Source: Oxytricha trifallax
Lineage: Eukaryota; Ciliophora; Spirotrichea; Sporadotrichida; Oxytrichidae
NCBI GenBank assembly: GCA_000711775.1
Contig: ARYC01000756.1
Location: 1 to 64,000 of the forward strand
Direction of reading: 5' to 3'
DNA length: 64,000 nucleotides
The position numbers and the translations under genes were made by a program. Below the pieces are notes generated by a model. That model saw only the letters and a list, made by a program, of their open reading frames with translations. It searched no databases and was not told the origin of the DNA. Each line of letters begins with the position of its first letter. The stretch's first letter is position 1. This document shows, piece after piece, positions 10,961-21,986 of this stretch.

Positions 10961-12055
10961 CATAATACAAAAATGCTATTTGATATGCATTTAAATTTTA
11001 CCTTATCTATCTATTATTATGTATCTTAAAGTAATAAGTTAACAAACCCTAAATTAATGAATCTAATAGAGTAGTTAAAATAAAAAAAGTTGGGTAAGTC
11101 TAATAATTCACTATTACTTTAATAAAGCCTTTGTTTCAATTTATATAATGCCCAACTTATATGATTTTGTAAAAAGCATAGAAGCAAGTAAAATGCATAA
11201 ATTGATATGTGGAAAGCTCATTATTCATTCTAGATATATGTATGAATTTTATATGATTCAATTCAATTATATTCAGATTAACAATAAACTTTTGTGCTTT
11301 ATTGACATTACACATATAATTTAGTCCTAAGACTAACCATTTATTGAAACTTAATTTTCAATTTTTTTCCCCATTAAATTAAGGTTTTAAACAAGATTCA
11401 CAAGATTGATAGCAATTTAAATCAAACTAGTCAAAAACAAATGCCATTGATATTAACTTATAAATATATTAAAATGAGAATAAAAATTTCAATATTTGAG
11501 GGATATTGCATAATCTAATGCTTTTTAATTACTTTCAAAAATATATAATGAAAAATAATCAGCTATAATAAAAAAATATATCAAATTTTGGGGGTACTTA
11601 ATGATATAAGAAAATAGTGACAATATTTATTGCATGAAAACAAAGTTTTAAATGAAAAAAATATTATTATTATTAGTTTGAGAAAATAAAATTATAAATA
11701 TTTATAATTAATCAAAAAAAATAAAATTCAAATTTAATTACTTAATATGTAAAAAGCATCAAGTGTTTTTATAAATAAAACGAAAAAAATTAAAAACAAC
11801 TTTAAATTTAGATTAATTAACTTTATTTAGTGATAAATAAAAAGTGAATGTACTTATTAGATAATTAGGTATAAACTATTGTTCCTCGACTTCTAAATAC
11901 ACAGCATACGTTTTCATGAATTGCCTATAAAAACTTGTCAAAACCAATAAAAATGCGGTAAAACTAATTAAATGATAAAAATATTATATTTAATAAATAT
12001 AGGCAAATAATAAATTCAAATTATTATATTTTTTTAAATTATTATTTTATAGCAG
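10961..12055. other. AT-rich spacer, no gene seen
   Basis: Low-complexity A/T DNA with only a short inverted AAGTTGGG/CCCAACTT pair (about 11088 and 11151). No convincing coding stretch on either strand with TGA as the only stop. Confidence 0.5.
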
Positions 12056-12305
12056 GATTACTTCCTTGTGAAGTTAAAACCTCTTTAATGCTTATATTAT
12101 TCTATTTACTCCTCTGCAGGAGAGCAGTCAAAGTAGAAATGAAGGTTCTCTGAAGACTTTACCCTGTGTCAAAAAACCATGCCAAATACTAAAAACCCCA
12201 AAACTTTTTCAGTAGTTTGATTGAGTTTTTTATTGATAAAAGTAGACTATTAGTGCATACTTAATTAGGGTTTCAATAGGGTTTATGTAGGGGATTAGGG
12301 TTTAA

Positions 12306-13378
12306 ATGTTAGTAATTTAAGAGAGTATATGTAAGGTTTGGGTCAGTTTATGACAGTGAGTGTATAGATTTACTATTTAAATTGCGATATGGATGTGATG
12401 AATATAGTGAATTACTCAAGCCTGTTCTGAATTATACGTCTATAGCAAGGCTACTCCATAAATCTCCAGCAGCTGTGAGGTCTCACTTTCTATTAGCATT
12501 TAATTTAAAGAGATAGCAACTCAATTCTAAGCCTAAGAGACCTCCTAAATTTAAGCAGCATCATATCGATTATCTTATAAATGATAAGACTCTTAAATAC
12601 TGGGCTCATTTCTCTCTAGCCTAGAGGGCTGTGCTGTTTCATCGCCAATATCCTGAGCTTCACATCTCTGCTTAGTCGATAGCTAACATATATAAAAATA
12701 ACGGAATATCTTACAAGACAGTCAATCGCATTAAGAGAGTGATTGACTTTAATGTTCCATTTTATAAGACAAATTTAAATTATATATTCGATTAAATGCA
12801 GAGGTCTTAAGAGCATAATATAAAGTTCATACACGCTGATGAGGCAGTATTTACATTCAATACCTTTATATCAAGGTCTTGGTACAAGAGGTATAGTAAT
12901 ATAGAAGTTTATGACTAAAATATTAAGGTGTAAACTCATGCTATTCTTGGTGGAATAAGTGAAGATAGTGGCCTCGAGACTTATGTTATTCACCCTCGTT
13001 CTATAAAGACTGAATAATATATTAAGTTCTTGCAATAACTCAGAGATAAGTACGCTGACTAAGAGATTATTCTATTCGTTGATAACTTGTCAGTTCATAA
13101 AACTAAAGACTCAAGGAAGGAATATGAAAGGCTAAATATAACACCTGTATTTAATGTTCCTTACAGCCCTTAGTTCAATGGAATTGAATTATATTGGGGG
13201 TTATTGAAAGGCCACTACAAGAAACTTCTACTCTATCACTTGATGCACGACTTGAAGATAGATACAGTAGTATTTTATTAAGAGTGCTGCTAAGAGAGTC
13301 AGCGATGATAAAGCTAAAGTATGCGCAAGAGAAGGGAGATTTTGTGTATATAAATAAGTATTAGATTTAAACGAATGA
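12306..13378 (+). pseudogene. TBE-B transposase (DD34E)
   Basis: An almost continuous frame with UAA/UAG as Gln. Catalytic triad: Asp in FIHADEAVFTFNTF, Asp in ILFVDNLSVHKT, Glu in PYSPQFNGIELYWG, with 34 residues between the last two (DD34E). The N-terminal part (LLFKLRYGCDEYSELLKP, then ARLLHKSPAAVRSHF) looks like a helix-turn-helix DNA-binding region. One frame change lies near the start (12306 ATG to about 12350) and one near 13275; the end is CVYKQVLDLNE-TGA, as in TBE-C. It converges on the 22-kDa gene, with stops 6 bp apart. Confidence 0.85.
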
Positions 13379-13384
13379 ATAAGT

Positions 13385-14178
13385 TCACATATTAAATTTG
13401 CCCGTAAAGGGATTTGGCTTCTCTTTCTTTTCTTCCTCTTAAGGCTTGCTTGGGCCCATGTTTCTTCTCTTTGTGCCAGCCCCTGCATCTATGTTCATCT
13501 CGTCTGGCTTTTAGAAATCTTTGAAGAGTCTCTTACTCAATTCATGCTTTACTTGAGACTTTCTCTCTCTGTTTAATTTGCTGCGCTCTTTCATCAAGTA
13601 TATAGCAGTACCAGGTTTTTCTATAAAATTAGAAGACTAAGCTTACTTGAGATGAATGAATGCTTCTGCAGTTCCTAGAGCGAGGTGCCGCTGATTTTAA
13701 TTCCCTGCTTCTCTTTTTCTTCAGGAGAGATGCTATAGCGTTTCTTGTGAGCTTCTTAAATTACTTAATTTAAGTACTGAGGTTTCAGAGTTTCAAGGAC
13801 ACTAAAGAAGAAGTTTCTCTCTGGCAACTTATTAGAGATTTATAGATTTGATGGAAGGTAGAGAGCATCAACCTCTAGATCAGCTCATAGCATCATCATA
13901 GAGATTTGTTACTGATATTTCAGGGTTGTCAGGTATCTCTAACATCTTTATTTCATTAGTCTTAAATGCTTTTTTATCTTAGCTTAACAATGCTTTTAAG
14001 AACGAAATTTTTGTTCCTTCCTGGGTTGGCAAAAACAATCCAACTATGGTCAATATATTAGCGTAAGTTAAGAACTTACCTTGCTGTACCAAGTATCTAT
14101 AAAGTCCTCTTTACTTCTGAATTTACATATTAAATCTTGAGATTAAATTCTCTTCATTGAATCATTCATGGATTCCAT
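13385..14178 (-). pseudogene. TBE-B '22-kDa' gene, two introns at the same sites
   Basis: Starts MESMNDSMKRIQSQDLICKF at ATG 14178. A 36-nt intron (GTAAGTTCTTAAC...CCATAG) precedes GLFLPTQEGTKISF, and a 26-nt intron (GTAAGCTTAGTC...TTATAG) precedes KPGTAIYLMK, the sites and lengths seen in TBE-A, C and D. Frame is lost once in exon 1 (about 14105) and once or twice near 13880-13895. The C-terminus is again a charged tail ending in GKFNM. Unknown function. Confidence 0.75.
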
Positions 14179-14742
14179 CTTACTTCCAGTTTCTATCAAT
14201 GTTTATGAAATTTAAAATTGTGGATATCCATTCCTAAACTAACTAGTATTTTACTACTAAATAGAGAGATCCAACTGGAGGTCGACCTGAATCACATATA
14301 TAGAGAAAGAGGAAGGAATTTTCTCCAAGTTTCAGAGTTTGACTTTCATTTTTATCAAACTTTATTCATTGAATTGCTCCTAATAATAAATAATTTAATA
14401 AGGTGGTGCTCCTAATCTATTTAAAACTTAATTAGGAGTTTAAATTAAAGTTCAAAACCGTATTAGATGGTACATTAAAAAATTTAAATTGTTAAAATTC
14501 CCCTCCTAATTTTGCGAGAACAAATTTAGGAGGAACATCTAACTTAACAAAACACATTTAGGGGCATTTTAATTTATAAAATGGATGAATTAGTATATAA
14601 ATTATCTCAAAATTTAAGAAAATTGAAACCAATGTCACACACTCTGTCTTATCAAACCTCTCTAAATCTTTGAGGATGTGCTTTTACTCCAGTATAAAGG
14701 TAGAATTTATACAACTAACATATTACTAATAGTATTTATAAA

Positions 14743-16344
14743 ATGAGGGGTAACTTACTTGCAAAAGCGGCATTGCTTGGCATTAGCCATCAAAAACTTT
14801 CTTTCATGAATCAAAAGAAAATTGAGACTTGTGATGCATCTACCTAATATGAACCTGAAATTTTCTTACCCAAGGTCTCAGACTTTGAATTACGATTCAA
14901 TTGTTAAATAGTAATGCAGAGCTAAGAAATTCAAAGCGAGGTTCCAATAAAAATGGTTGAAGAGTAGGAAGTGAAAAAAGAAATAAATATAGAAAATTTT
15001 TGTGAATAGTGTTAGAAGAGCTTTTTTTTTATAAATCTGCTCTCAAACGTCATATTTTAGAGCAGCATTCTAACAAACCCAAGCTCTATCTTAAGCATGA
15101 TAAGATAGATGGAAAAATATTTCTGCACTTACTGTAATAAGTAATACAATCATTCAAGGGATCTAAAAGTTCACCTCGAAAAACACCATGGTAAGAAGTT
15201 TGAGGTCATAGATCCTGAGACTGGTGAAGTATTTCTTTAAAAAAAGAAAGCCAAGAGACCCTTTAGAATCTCTGGAGCAAAGAGTTAAGAAAGAGAATAA
15301 ACTCATTAAAGCAGTGAGAAACCTCCCTGCCTCTAAGATAGTAAAAATTACTCTCAAGATGCATGCACTCAAGCTTTTAATATTGAATATAATTGGCCTA
15401 ACTGAGTTTAAAGAAAGTTATCTTATTTTTGAGGACATTATTGAGAAAAAAGTCATAACTGATAAGAAGTTTGCTTACAAGATATATCCATTCAATTACT
15501 TTAAATGCGATGACAAGTATCAAATGGAGTTTGTCAATGTGTATCACGCTCTTACTAAAGCAAGGGATAGACAGAGCAGATTTATATAATTAAACTTGAA
15601 GCAATTCTCCTTGCTTAAAATCTTGTAGCTTTTCGCCTACTTTTATACTAAATGACATTAAGAGACTATATAAAAGACTAAAGGTGTCCAAACTAACTAC
15701 CTCTTATTCTAACAAATGTCTGCAAAGGTATTAAGAAGCTGCATACTTTAGGATACAAACACAGAGATTTAAAGTCTGAAAACATTATCCTTGATTTTTC
15801 ATCACTCAGAGTTGTAATAATAGACTTCAATAGATCGAAGAGAGTTGAGGCTTCAGGATTGGCCAACGTTCGTGGCACTCCTGGATATTTTCCGGAGAGA
15901 GAAGACTGGAGGGATGGAGATATTAGGTGGGATATCTGGGCTCTAGCAGCAATAATAATAGAGTGTGATATGCACAGAAATGACTACTTCAGTTGTAGAA
16001 GAGAAAAAGATTCAAAGCAAAGAATCAAGCAGTATCTACAGAAAAATAAGATAAAAAGTAAAATGAAAGATATGGCTGAGCAAATTATCTGGAAGGCTAA
16101 CAACAGAGCAGAACATACAATCGACTAGATAAATAGTTGGTTAGGAGAAATTAAGCTTAGAAAGTTGCCTCATAATGCAAGGTACTGTTTGTGTGAATAT
16201 TTAAAATAAAACACCTAAAATACACACTAATTTACATAACATTTAAACCCTAATCCCCTACATAAACCCTAAAAAACACTAATAAAGTATGCACTAATAA
16301 AAATAGTCTACTTTTGTCAATCAAAAACTCAATCAAACTACTGA
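14743..16344 (+). pseudogene. TBE-B zinc-finger/kinase protein
   Basis: Starts MRGNLLAKAALLGISHQKLS. Finger 1 (CEQCQKSFF then YKSALKRHILEQH) is split by a frame change in a T-run near 15025; finger 2 is CTYCNKQYNHSRDLKVH. The kinase half shows YKSETNENIILDFSSLRVV (Glu where HRD-KPEN is expected is damaged), VIIDFNRSKRV (DFN for DFG), RGTPGYFPEREDW and IRWDIWALAAIIIECDM. The open frame runs into the right terminal repeat and stops at TGA 16342-16344, so the element end may supply the stop. Confidence 0.75.
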
Positions 16345-16639
16345 AGGGGTTTCGGAGTTTTGACTCATTACTTAGCTTGAGGCAACGCTATGTCTAAAAG
16401 TACTCATCTGGTGAAGTCCTAAGGTATCTAGTTTGAAAGATGAGCTAAAATACTATGATCTGTAACTTTCTTCACCTGGATGAGTAGCTTAAGGCTTGTT
16501 TGGATGAGAGAAGATATACCTAGATTTGTCCTATTGACATGACTTTAATATATAAGGTTTAATTTCTCTAGAATTTAAAAACTCTTTTAAACAGCTCAAA
16601 TACGATTATTTTGCCTCCTATTTCGATAGTTATAGATGA

Positions 16640-17845
16640 GCTACTCAAAACGCAATGCATTTTGACAAAATTTGAAGAAAAAAGTCTAGAGAATTTCATT
16701 TTATTGATAAAGTTATTAGGGTAGATCCCTTGAATCTTTTTATATACTTTATAGTTTATAAGTCTTCATTGTTCGTAATTCTATCTTCAATTACAAAATA
16801 AGTCACAGATAGTCTAATTTTTATTCCATTCATGAATTATACACGATAATAACCTTTTATTAATTGCTTACATTAGAATTATTCAAGTTAATTAGCATAT
16901 TAATTATAGTTCAAACTTACAAGCAATGATAATTGTAGAAACTTTAATAAGACTAAAGGAATATAAGAATATTTAAAAATAATAATTTATATCTAAAACT
17001 CATGAAGAATTTTGTATAATGATAGCAAAATGTTTTAGGAAATTTTTTATTATTGCAAGACATATATATTCCAAACAAAATTAATATTTTATAGTGGTGC
17101 TTGGCTTATTAATTATGACCGTGAATTCAATAAATAATAAATTGTGATTGATTTTATGATTCATCTAAGTGTTAATATATACATTGTATAAATCTAATAT
17201 TTATCTATAAAGTTTAAACATTTAATCATATAAAATAACATATTATACTCATTTAATAAAATCTAAGGATGAATATATATATTAATAATGAATAACTAAT
17301 ACTTTATCATATCTATAAAAAGATAAAAGTTAGTAGTTTAGTATCCACTTTTATTTGCTTGAGTAGTTAATTAAATTCAAATTCCATTGACCTTAGAATC
17401 TCCAAACAAATTAAAAAAACAAGGCTCTCAAATATAAAACTCGATAAAAATTATGAATTAAAGTATTCAACAATGAAACTCAAACTTTATCTAATCTTAC
17501 TCAGTTATTGCATAAACAATATTTGAATACTTATTATATTATTTAATTTATATGATTTATTAAAACCATAAGAATCACGTCAAAACTACTAACCTGACCA
17601 AATCAAAGTAACTAATTGTTAATGCCATTTAAATTGAATTGCATTGAAAGAACAGGCTAGATACAGTTAATAGATTCAGGGACTAACATTTTCTTATTAA
17701 TATAATGAAGTGGGAAATCTATTCTAGCGGTCTTACTTTATAAAATTTAGTAAAATTCTAATTAACATAGCCAGACTGACAAGGTATGTCTACATTTATT
17801 AATGTGTTTAATGATTTAAAATCAAATAAATAGTTATTCTTTTAA
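16640..17845. other. AT-rich spacer, no gene seen
   Basis: No sustained TGA-only frame with protein-like composition on either strand. The DNA just outside TBE-B (12060-12190 and 16366-16640) is less AT-rich and may be remnants of a gene hit by the TBE, but I could not establish a frame. Confidence 0.4.
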
Positions 17846-17849
17846 GAAC

Positions 17850-18072
17850 ATTTTAGGAGGATTTGAAATGTTATCAAGCCTATATCGAAACAAATAGGAA
17901 GAAGCTTTGAAAATATAATAAAGAGACTGCTGCGCAAGTTAAACAAAAGAGGAGGGAGGAAATGGAGGATTTGATATTCAAGGAATTAAGAATGATCCTC
18001 AAAATGAAAGCTTTTCACTTAAATATACGCTATTCGGGTACTCTGAGAGGAACGTTTGATATAAATATTGTT
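17850..18072 (+). CDS. Unrecognised coding island, charged helical
   Basis: One frame reads CYQAYIETNRKKL, a TGA, then KYNKETAAQVKQKRREEMED and LIFKELRMILKMKAFHLNIR, a typical charged helix or coiled coil. A competing frame from ATG (MLSSLYRNKQEEALK...) is also open. No family recognised; the end is near 18070, where AT-rich DNA resumes. Confidence 0.3.
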
Positions 18073-18630
18073 ATTAATATTTATTATGAAAATATGGTTT
18101 ATTTATAACAAGAATAAATGAGTTTCAATTAGAACTTGTTGAACACACGAGTGAATAAAGACATATTGAATCAAAATGCGTTGTCTGTAGCATCTCCATT
18201 TCTGTCAGAGAATCTAACAAGCAAAATTACGTAATTGAGATAACGGCTAAATCAATGAGAAATCAAACTTATTTAACAAAGAATCCTTCAGTTTCATTAC
18301 ATAAAAACATGTAAAGTGCAAATCTCACAGTTTATCTTAAATTTCAGCTCCAAATTAGGTCATTGAAATACAATATGTATTTTATTATCCTATATGATTC
18401 AGTCTTATATAAATAAAAGATTTTGTTGAAACATAATTTAATATAAAATGCTTTAAGCAAAATGGAGATCACTAATACACCTTTGCAATGATTTATGACT
18501 ACTCCAAAGTAATTATACCAATGACACAGAGTAAGTCTTACAGTAAATTATTACATTTTTTACATCTCATTGAATTAATAAGGTAGAATTTTTAGAAAAT
18601 TAACACGAATTATAATTGAGTCATAGCTCA

Positions 18631-20044
18631 TCACCCCCTCAAATTATTTTTGCGTGCAAAAAGTTCAATATATCACCCACCTGGGCAAAGTCTCTCTACA
18701 ATTTCTTTAATTGCCTCTGGTTTTTCAGAATTAGAACCCGGAATAGCTTCTATTATGTCATCAGCAGTGAAAGCTTTCATGTTAGATGGAACATTTCCCT
18801 TCAGTCCAATTAGACAAATCTCTTTGCTGTGTCTTGAGTGATATCCAGGTCGCTTTTTATATTTAGTGTGCTGCCCTTTTTTGATCCAACAAATACTATC
18901 AACAATTCTAATATATATGAAATCAGACAATATTTAACTTACCGATATTCTTTAAGTAGCATAAAAGCTATAGCATCTACAAATTTCTGTGCAACTATCC
19001 ACATTAGTAAGTAACCTTCATGCTACAAATCTTCTATTTCTAGATTGTATAAAAACTCAGTAGAGAGAGTGTTATAGGGGATAAATTCCTGACCTGTTCG
19101 GTAGTAAAGTTTATGCCCCATGCAAAATCCATAATTACAACTTAAAACTTTTATCCAGTAAATTTCTTATGGACATCTCCAATGTTCTTACAAGTACCGG
19201 TTTTTGTTAAATCTGCATTAATTGGAATGGAAGGAATTTTGTATTCTTAGTATTTTAAGTATTCGATGTTAATTTTTTACTAATCAATTAGGGTTGAATA
19301 TTCCTTTAGTATTTCATCATATTCTTATCTTTCATTTTTAATTTGGTAAACTAATTATTGCATTTGCTGATTGTGAGTTAGTTAAATTTTGTTAGTAATT
19401 TCATTTTGCACTTATTATTACTACTCACTAAGAAAACCAATTGTTTCGTAGACTGTCTGATTTATGTATGAATAACATTTATTGATAAATATTATCTATT
19501 TATGATAACTCTAAATGTCTCTAGAGTTAAACTCGCATTAAAATACTTAAAGTTGTCTCTCTATATTTTCCTTGGTAAATTCAATTAAGTTTAACTCAGT
19601 GTTTGCAATTTAATACAGCTGTTTATTCTCCTTGCTTTTGAAATTTCCTGTGTTTACATATTCAAGTATAAGTTTTTCAGCTTTTTTTCCTTTTTTTGTT
19701 AATTTTTAAGTTTTAATAAGATGCTGAGTCATGGAGGTCTTACAATTTATCTGCTCAAGTATTAATAATTCACGATTTTGTTGGTTGGGTGATGTAGTTT
19801 TAATATAGTCAACATCTTTGCAAAAACCGTTACTTTTGAACTTCTATAGAACTTAATTGAATTCAGTTTTAGTTAATTAAGTGAATTCATCCTCGCTCTC
19901 ATATGATTTGTAAGCTTAGTCTATCAGTTTTAATTTCCTTTCTTGTTCTTTAGATTTGTGATTTGGTTATTAGGTGAAACCTTTTAAATACCAATTTTCT
20001 CATCTGTTTATCTGTAATCTCGATCTCTTTAAATTCTAAAGCCA
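18631..20044 (-). pseudogene. MT-A70 family adenine-methyltransferase-like gene (MTA9-like), broken
   Basis: Starts MALEFKEIEITDKQMRK (ATG 20044). A long Gln-rich coiled-coil half (for example SEQQQQVQNEITNKIQL) leads into the MT-A70 domain: IPINADLTKTGTCKNIGDVH, then VVIMDFAWG at the DPPW site (Asp and Trp kept, both Pro lost), EFIPYNTLSTEF, LQHEGYLLMW, a 35-nt intron, IVDSICWIKKGQ, RHSKEICLIGLKGN, KPEAIKEIVERLCPGG and YIELFARKNNLRGG. Frame changes near 19980 and 19110 and a TGA at 18673-18675 break it. The MT-A70 family includes m6A writers; in ciliates an MTA1/MTA9 pair methylates DNA. Without DPPW this would be a non-catalytic partner at best. Confidence 0.8.
18908..18942 (-). other. 35-nt intron in the MT-A70-like gene
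   Basis: GTAAGTTAAATATTG...ATATTAG. Removing it joins LLKEY-R to IVDSICWIKKG, exactly where MT-A70 proteins read on without a gap. Confidence 0.75.
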
Positions 20045-20059
20045 TTCAATTATATCCCT

Positions 20060-21030
20060 TAGTCTAACAGCAGCTTTTAATGACAATTAATTACATGAGA
20101 AGTAATAGACTTGCTATTAACACGGGGATCAGCCTTATTGGCACTTTCACAATACAGGCATACGTAAACATTCCTATTCTTTATTGGGCTGTTTTAGAAT
20201 TGATTTTGTTTTTGATGTTGAGTCTTAGTTTTACACATTTACACTAGTTGAGAATCTTTTTAGAATTAATTTTTTTAATTATTTATTGTCCAGAAATTAA
20301 AAGACTTTATGATTTGTTATGAACTTTTAAAATGGTTTGAAAGTTTGTAAATTATAAAAGCTGGTTAATTTATTAGAAGATATTTTTATTTTTTCTTGAA
20401 TTTAGATTTATCTGTAGAACTCATAGTTTTTTTATTATTAATACTACCCGTAATTTCTTTGATAAATATTTTCCTTATACTGAACGGATCTGGCTATAAA
20501 GCCTTTATTGTTTTGAATGAAACTCTATTGCTTTTTTATATTAGAACTCATTTAAGTAGGTAATTTTTATTTCTACAGAATTGGTACGCATACTTAAGTT
20601 CTTAAAAATGGGGCATTCTAAAAAGATTAGGTGGTAAGCAAAATTAAGTAAAAATAATTTATAAGGTTTTTAATACCAACCCAAAGTTTTAGGAAATATA
20701 TTTGGCAGATAATTTTTTCACCAATAAACTTTTATATTAATTTATAAACTATTTTTGTTGAATTATTGCATAAAATTTATTGCTTTTTAAGCAAACTATT
20801 CAAAGTGTATATAATTAGTAACAGGATAACTCTTACTTTTATTCGTTTGCTGATTTTTACTTAATTAATTTATGAAGCAATTTGCGCTTAATTTACTTGG
20901 TTTGTAAAATTTTAGAAATTTTAAATAGTTCTTAAATTTTTTTATAATATAATCTGAAATTTTGACTTGGATAAAATTCTTCAGATAAAAATATCAACTA
21001 TCTTATCAAACAGTATGATAAATATTTTGA
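20060..21030. other. AT-rich spacer, no gene seen
   Basis: Upstream of the MT-A70-like start. No convincing coding stretch or repeat was recognised. Confidence 0.4.
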
Positions 21031-21031
21031 T

Positions 21032-21648
21032 AAGGGGTTTTGAGGATGGGCTTATAAGCCCAGATTATTTGAGCTATAAGCTCTTATAGTTAAATAAAAA
21101 GTATGTAGTAAAAACTTTCAGAATAAAATATTTTAATTACACTTGCCTAATGATGATTGATTAACAATCATATTTTAATGTAAGATCTTTTTGAAAATAA
21201 ATAAAATGCTTTGTAAATTTGGATAAAAAATTTAGTTACTTTAATAATACTAAAACATCATATAATTTAAATTATTTCATGAATTTTCGTTTATTATAAA
21301 TAAAATATAGTCTTATAAAATATTTATATTTTGGAGCTTATAAGCCCACATAATTTGAGCTTATAAGCCCATTATTTGGAAAATTAACTAATCATAATTT
21401 CTCATTTTTAATTTAAGCTAAACAATGAAAATATTAGTTTTTTTATTATTTTTTACTAAGTAACAGTAATAAGTAAAATTATATAATTTTTATTATTGTA
21501 TTATAAAAAATATACCTTATACTAGAATTGAATGACTAGACGTCGGATTATTATATAAAAATAATTACAGCTTATTGATTAATCTCTTTATATATGAGCT
21601 TATAAGTTCTAAAAATGCGGGCTTATCAGCCCACCCCAAAACCCCTTT
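21032..21648. mobile_element. Short non-autonomous element with G4T4-type inverted ends
   Basis: Left end AAGGGGTTTTGAGGATGGGC; right end read inward AAGGGGTTTTGGGGTGGGCT, both followed by a TATAAGCCC/GATAAGCCC palindrome half. The inside holds more copies of a GAGCTTATAAGCCC-like palindrome (about 21073, 21336, 21357, 21596) and no coding capacity. The ends carry telomere-like G4T4 in the opposite sense to TBE tips. No clear target duplication. It is probably a MITE or eliminated sequence of an undescribed family. Confidence 0.6.
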
Positions 21649-21986
21649 TTCAATTATATTTAACTTTTGCTAGAAAGTTTTTATGATAATACTTTATATT
21701 TTAATGGGTATAATTGTAATTTAAAGACCTGCCTTAAATTATCTCAGTTTAAATGAAATTAAAATTCCTTAATTTTATTAAGCTTCTTAAAATTATTTCT
21801 TTTAAGTTTATATAAGGGAAATTCGGAAGAATATGAGTATTGCTGGGCAAATTTTTATAAAAATTAAAAGTTAAACTTGAATGAGGTAGTTTAGTAGTAT
21901 TTAAGATTTGTTTTAACTGCCTGAATTATCTCTAGTAAGTTCAACTTACCTTTTATCATAGCGCTTGAAAAATATAGGTTTTCCAT

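Larger units (their letters stand above)
12191..16362. mobile_element. TBE-B: complete, divergent TBE in inverted orientation
   Basis: Ends are AAAAACCCCAAAACTTTTTC (left) and, reading inward, CAAAACTCCGAAACCCCTTC (right); both continue AGTAGTTTGATTGAG, a different subterminal sequence from TBE-A/C/D. ACT flanks both ends (12188-12190, 16363-16365), a 3-bp target duplication of the ANT type. Gene order is mirror-image: transposase (+), 22-kDa (-), kinase (+). Sequence distance from TBE-A/C/D suggests a separate TBE subfamily. All three genes have frame breaks. Confidence 0.92.

Noticed and set aside
12060-12190. Gene interrupted by TBE-B (with 16366-16640)
   Set aside because: Both flanks are less AT-rich and can be read across the junction for about 40 codons, but frames break soon and no family appears; too weak to list as a gene.
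14218-14415. Plus-strand ORF in TBE-B at the position of the conserved antisense ORF
   Set aside because: The place is right and GGAGGTCGACC resembles GGAGGTCAACC in TBE-C, but the protein does not match the GHLIGGQ family.
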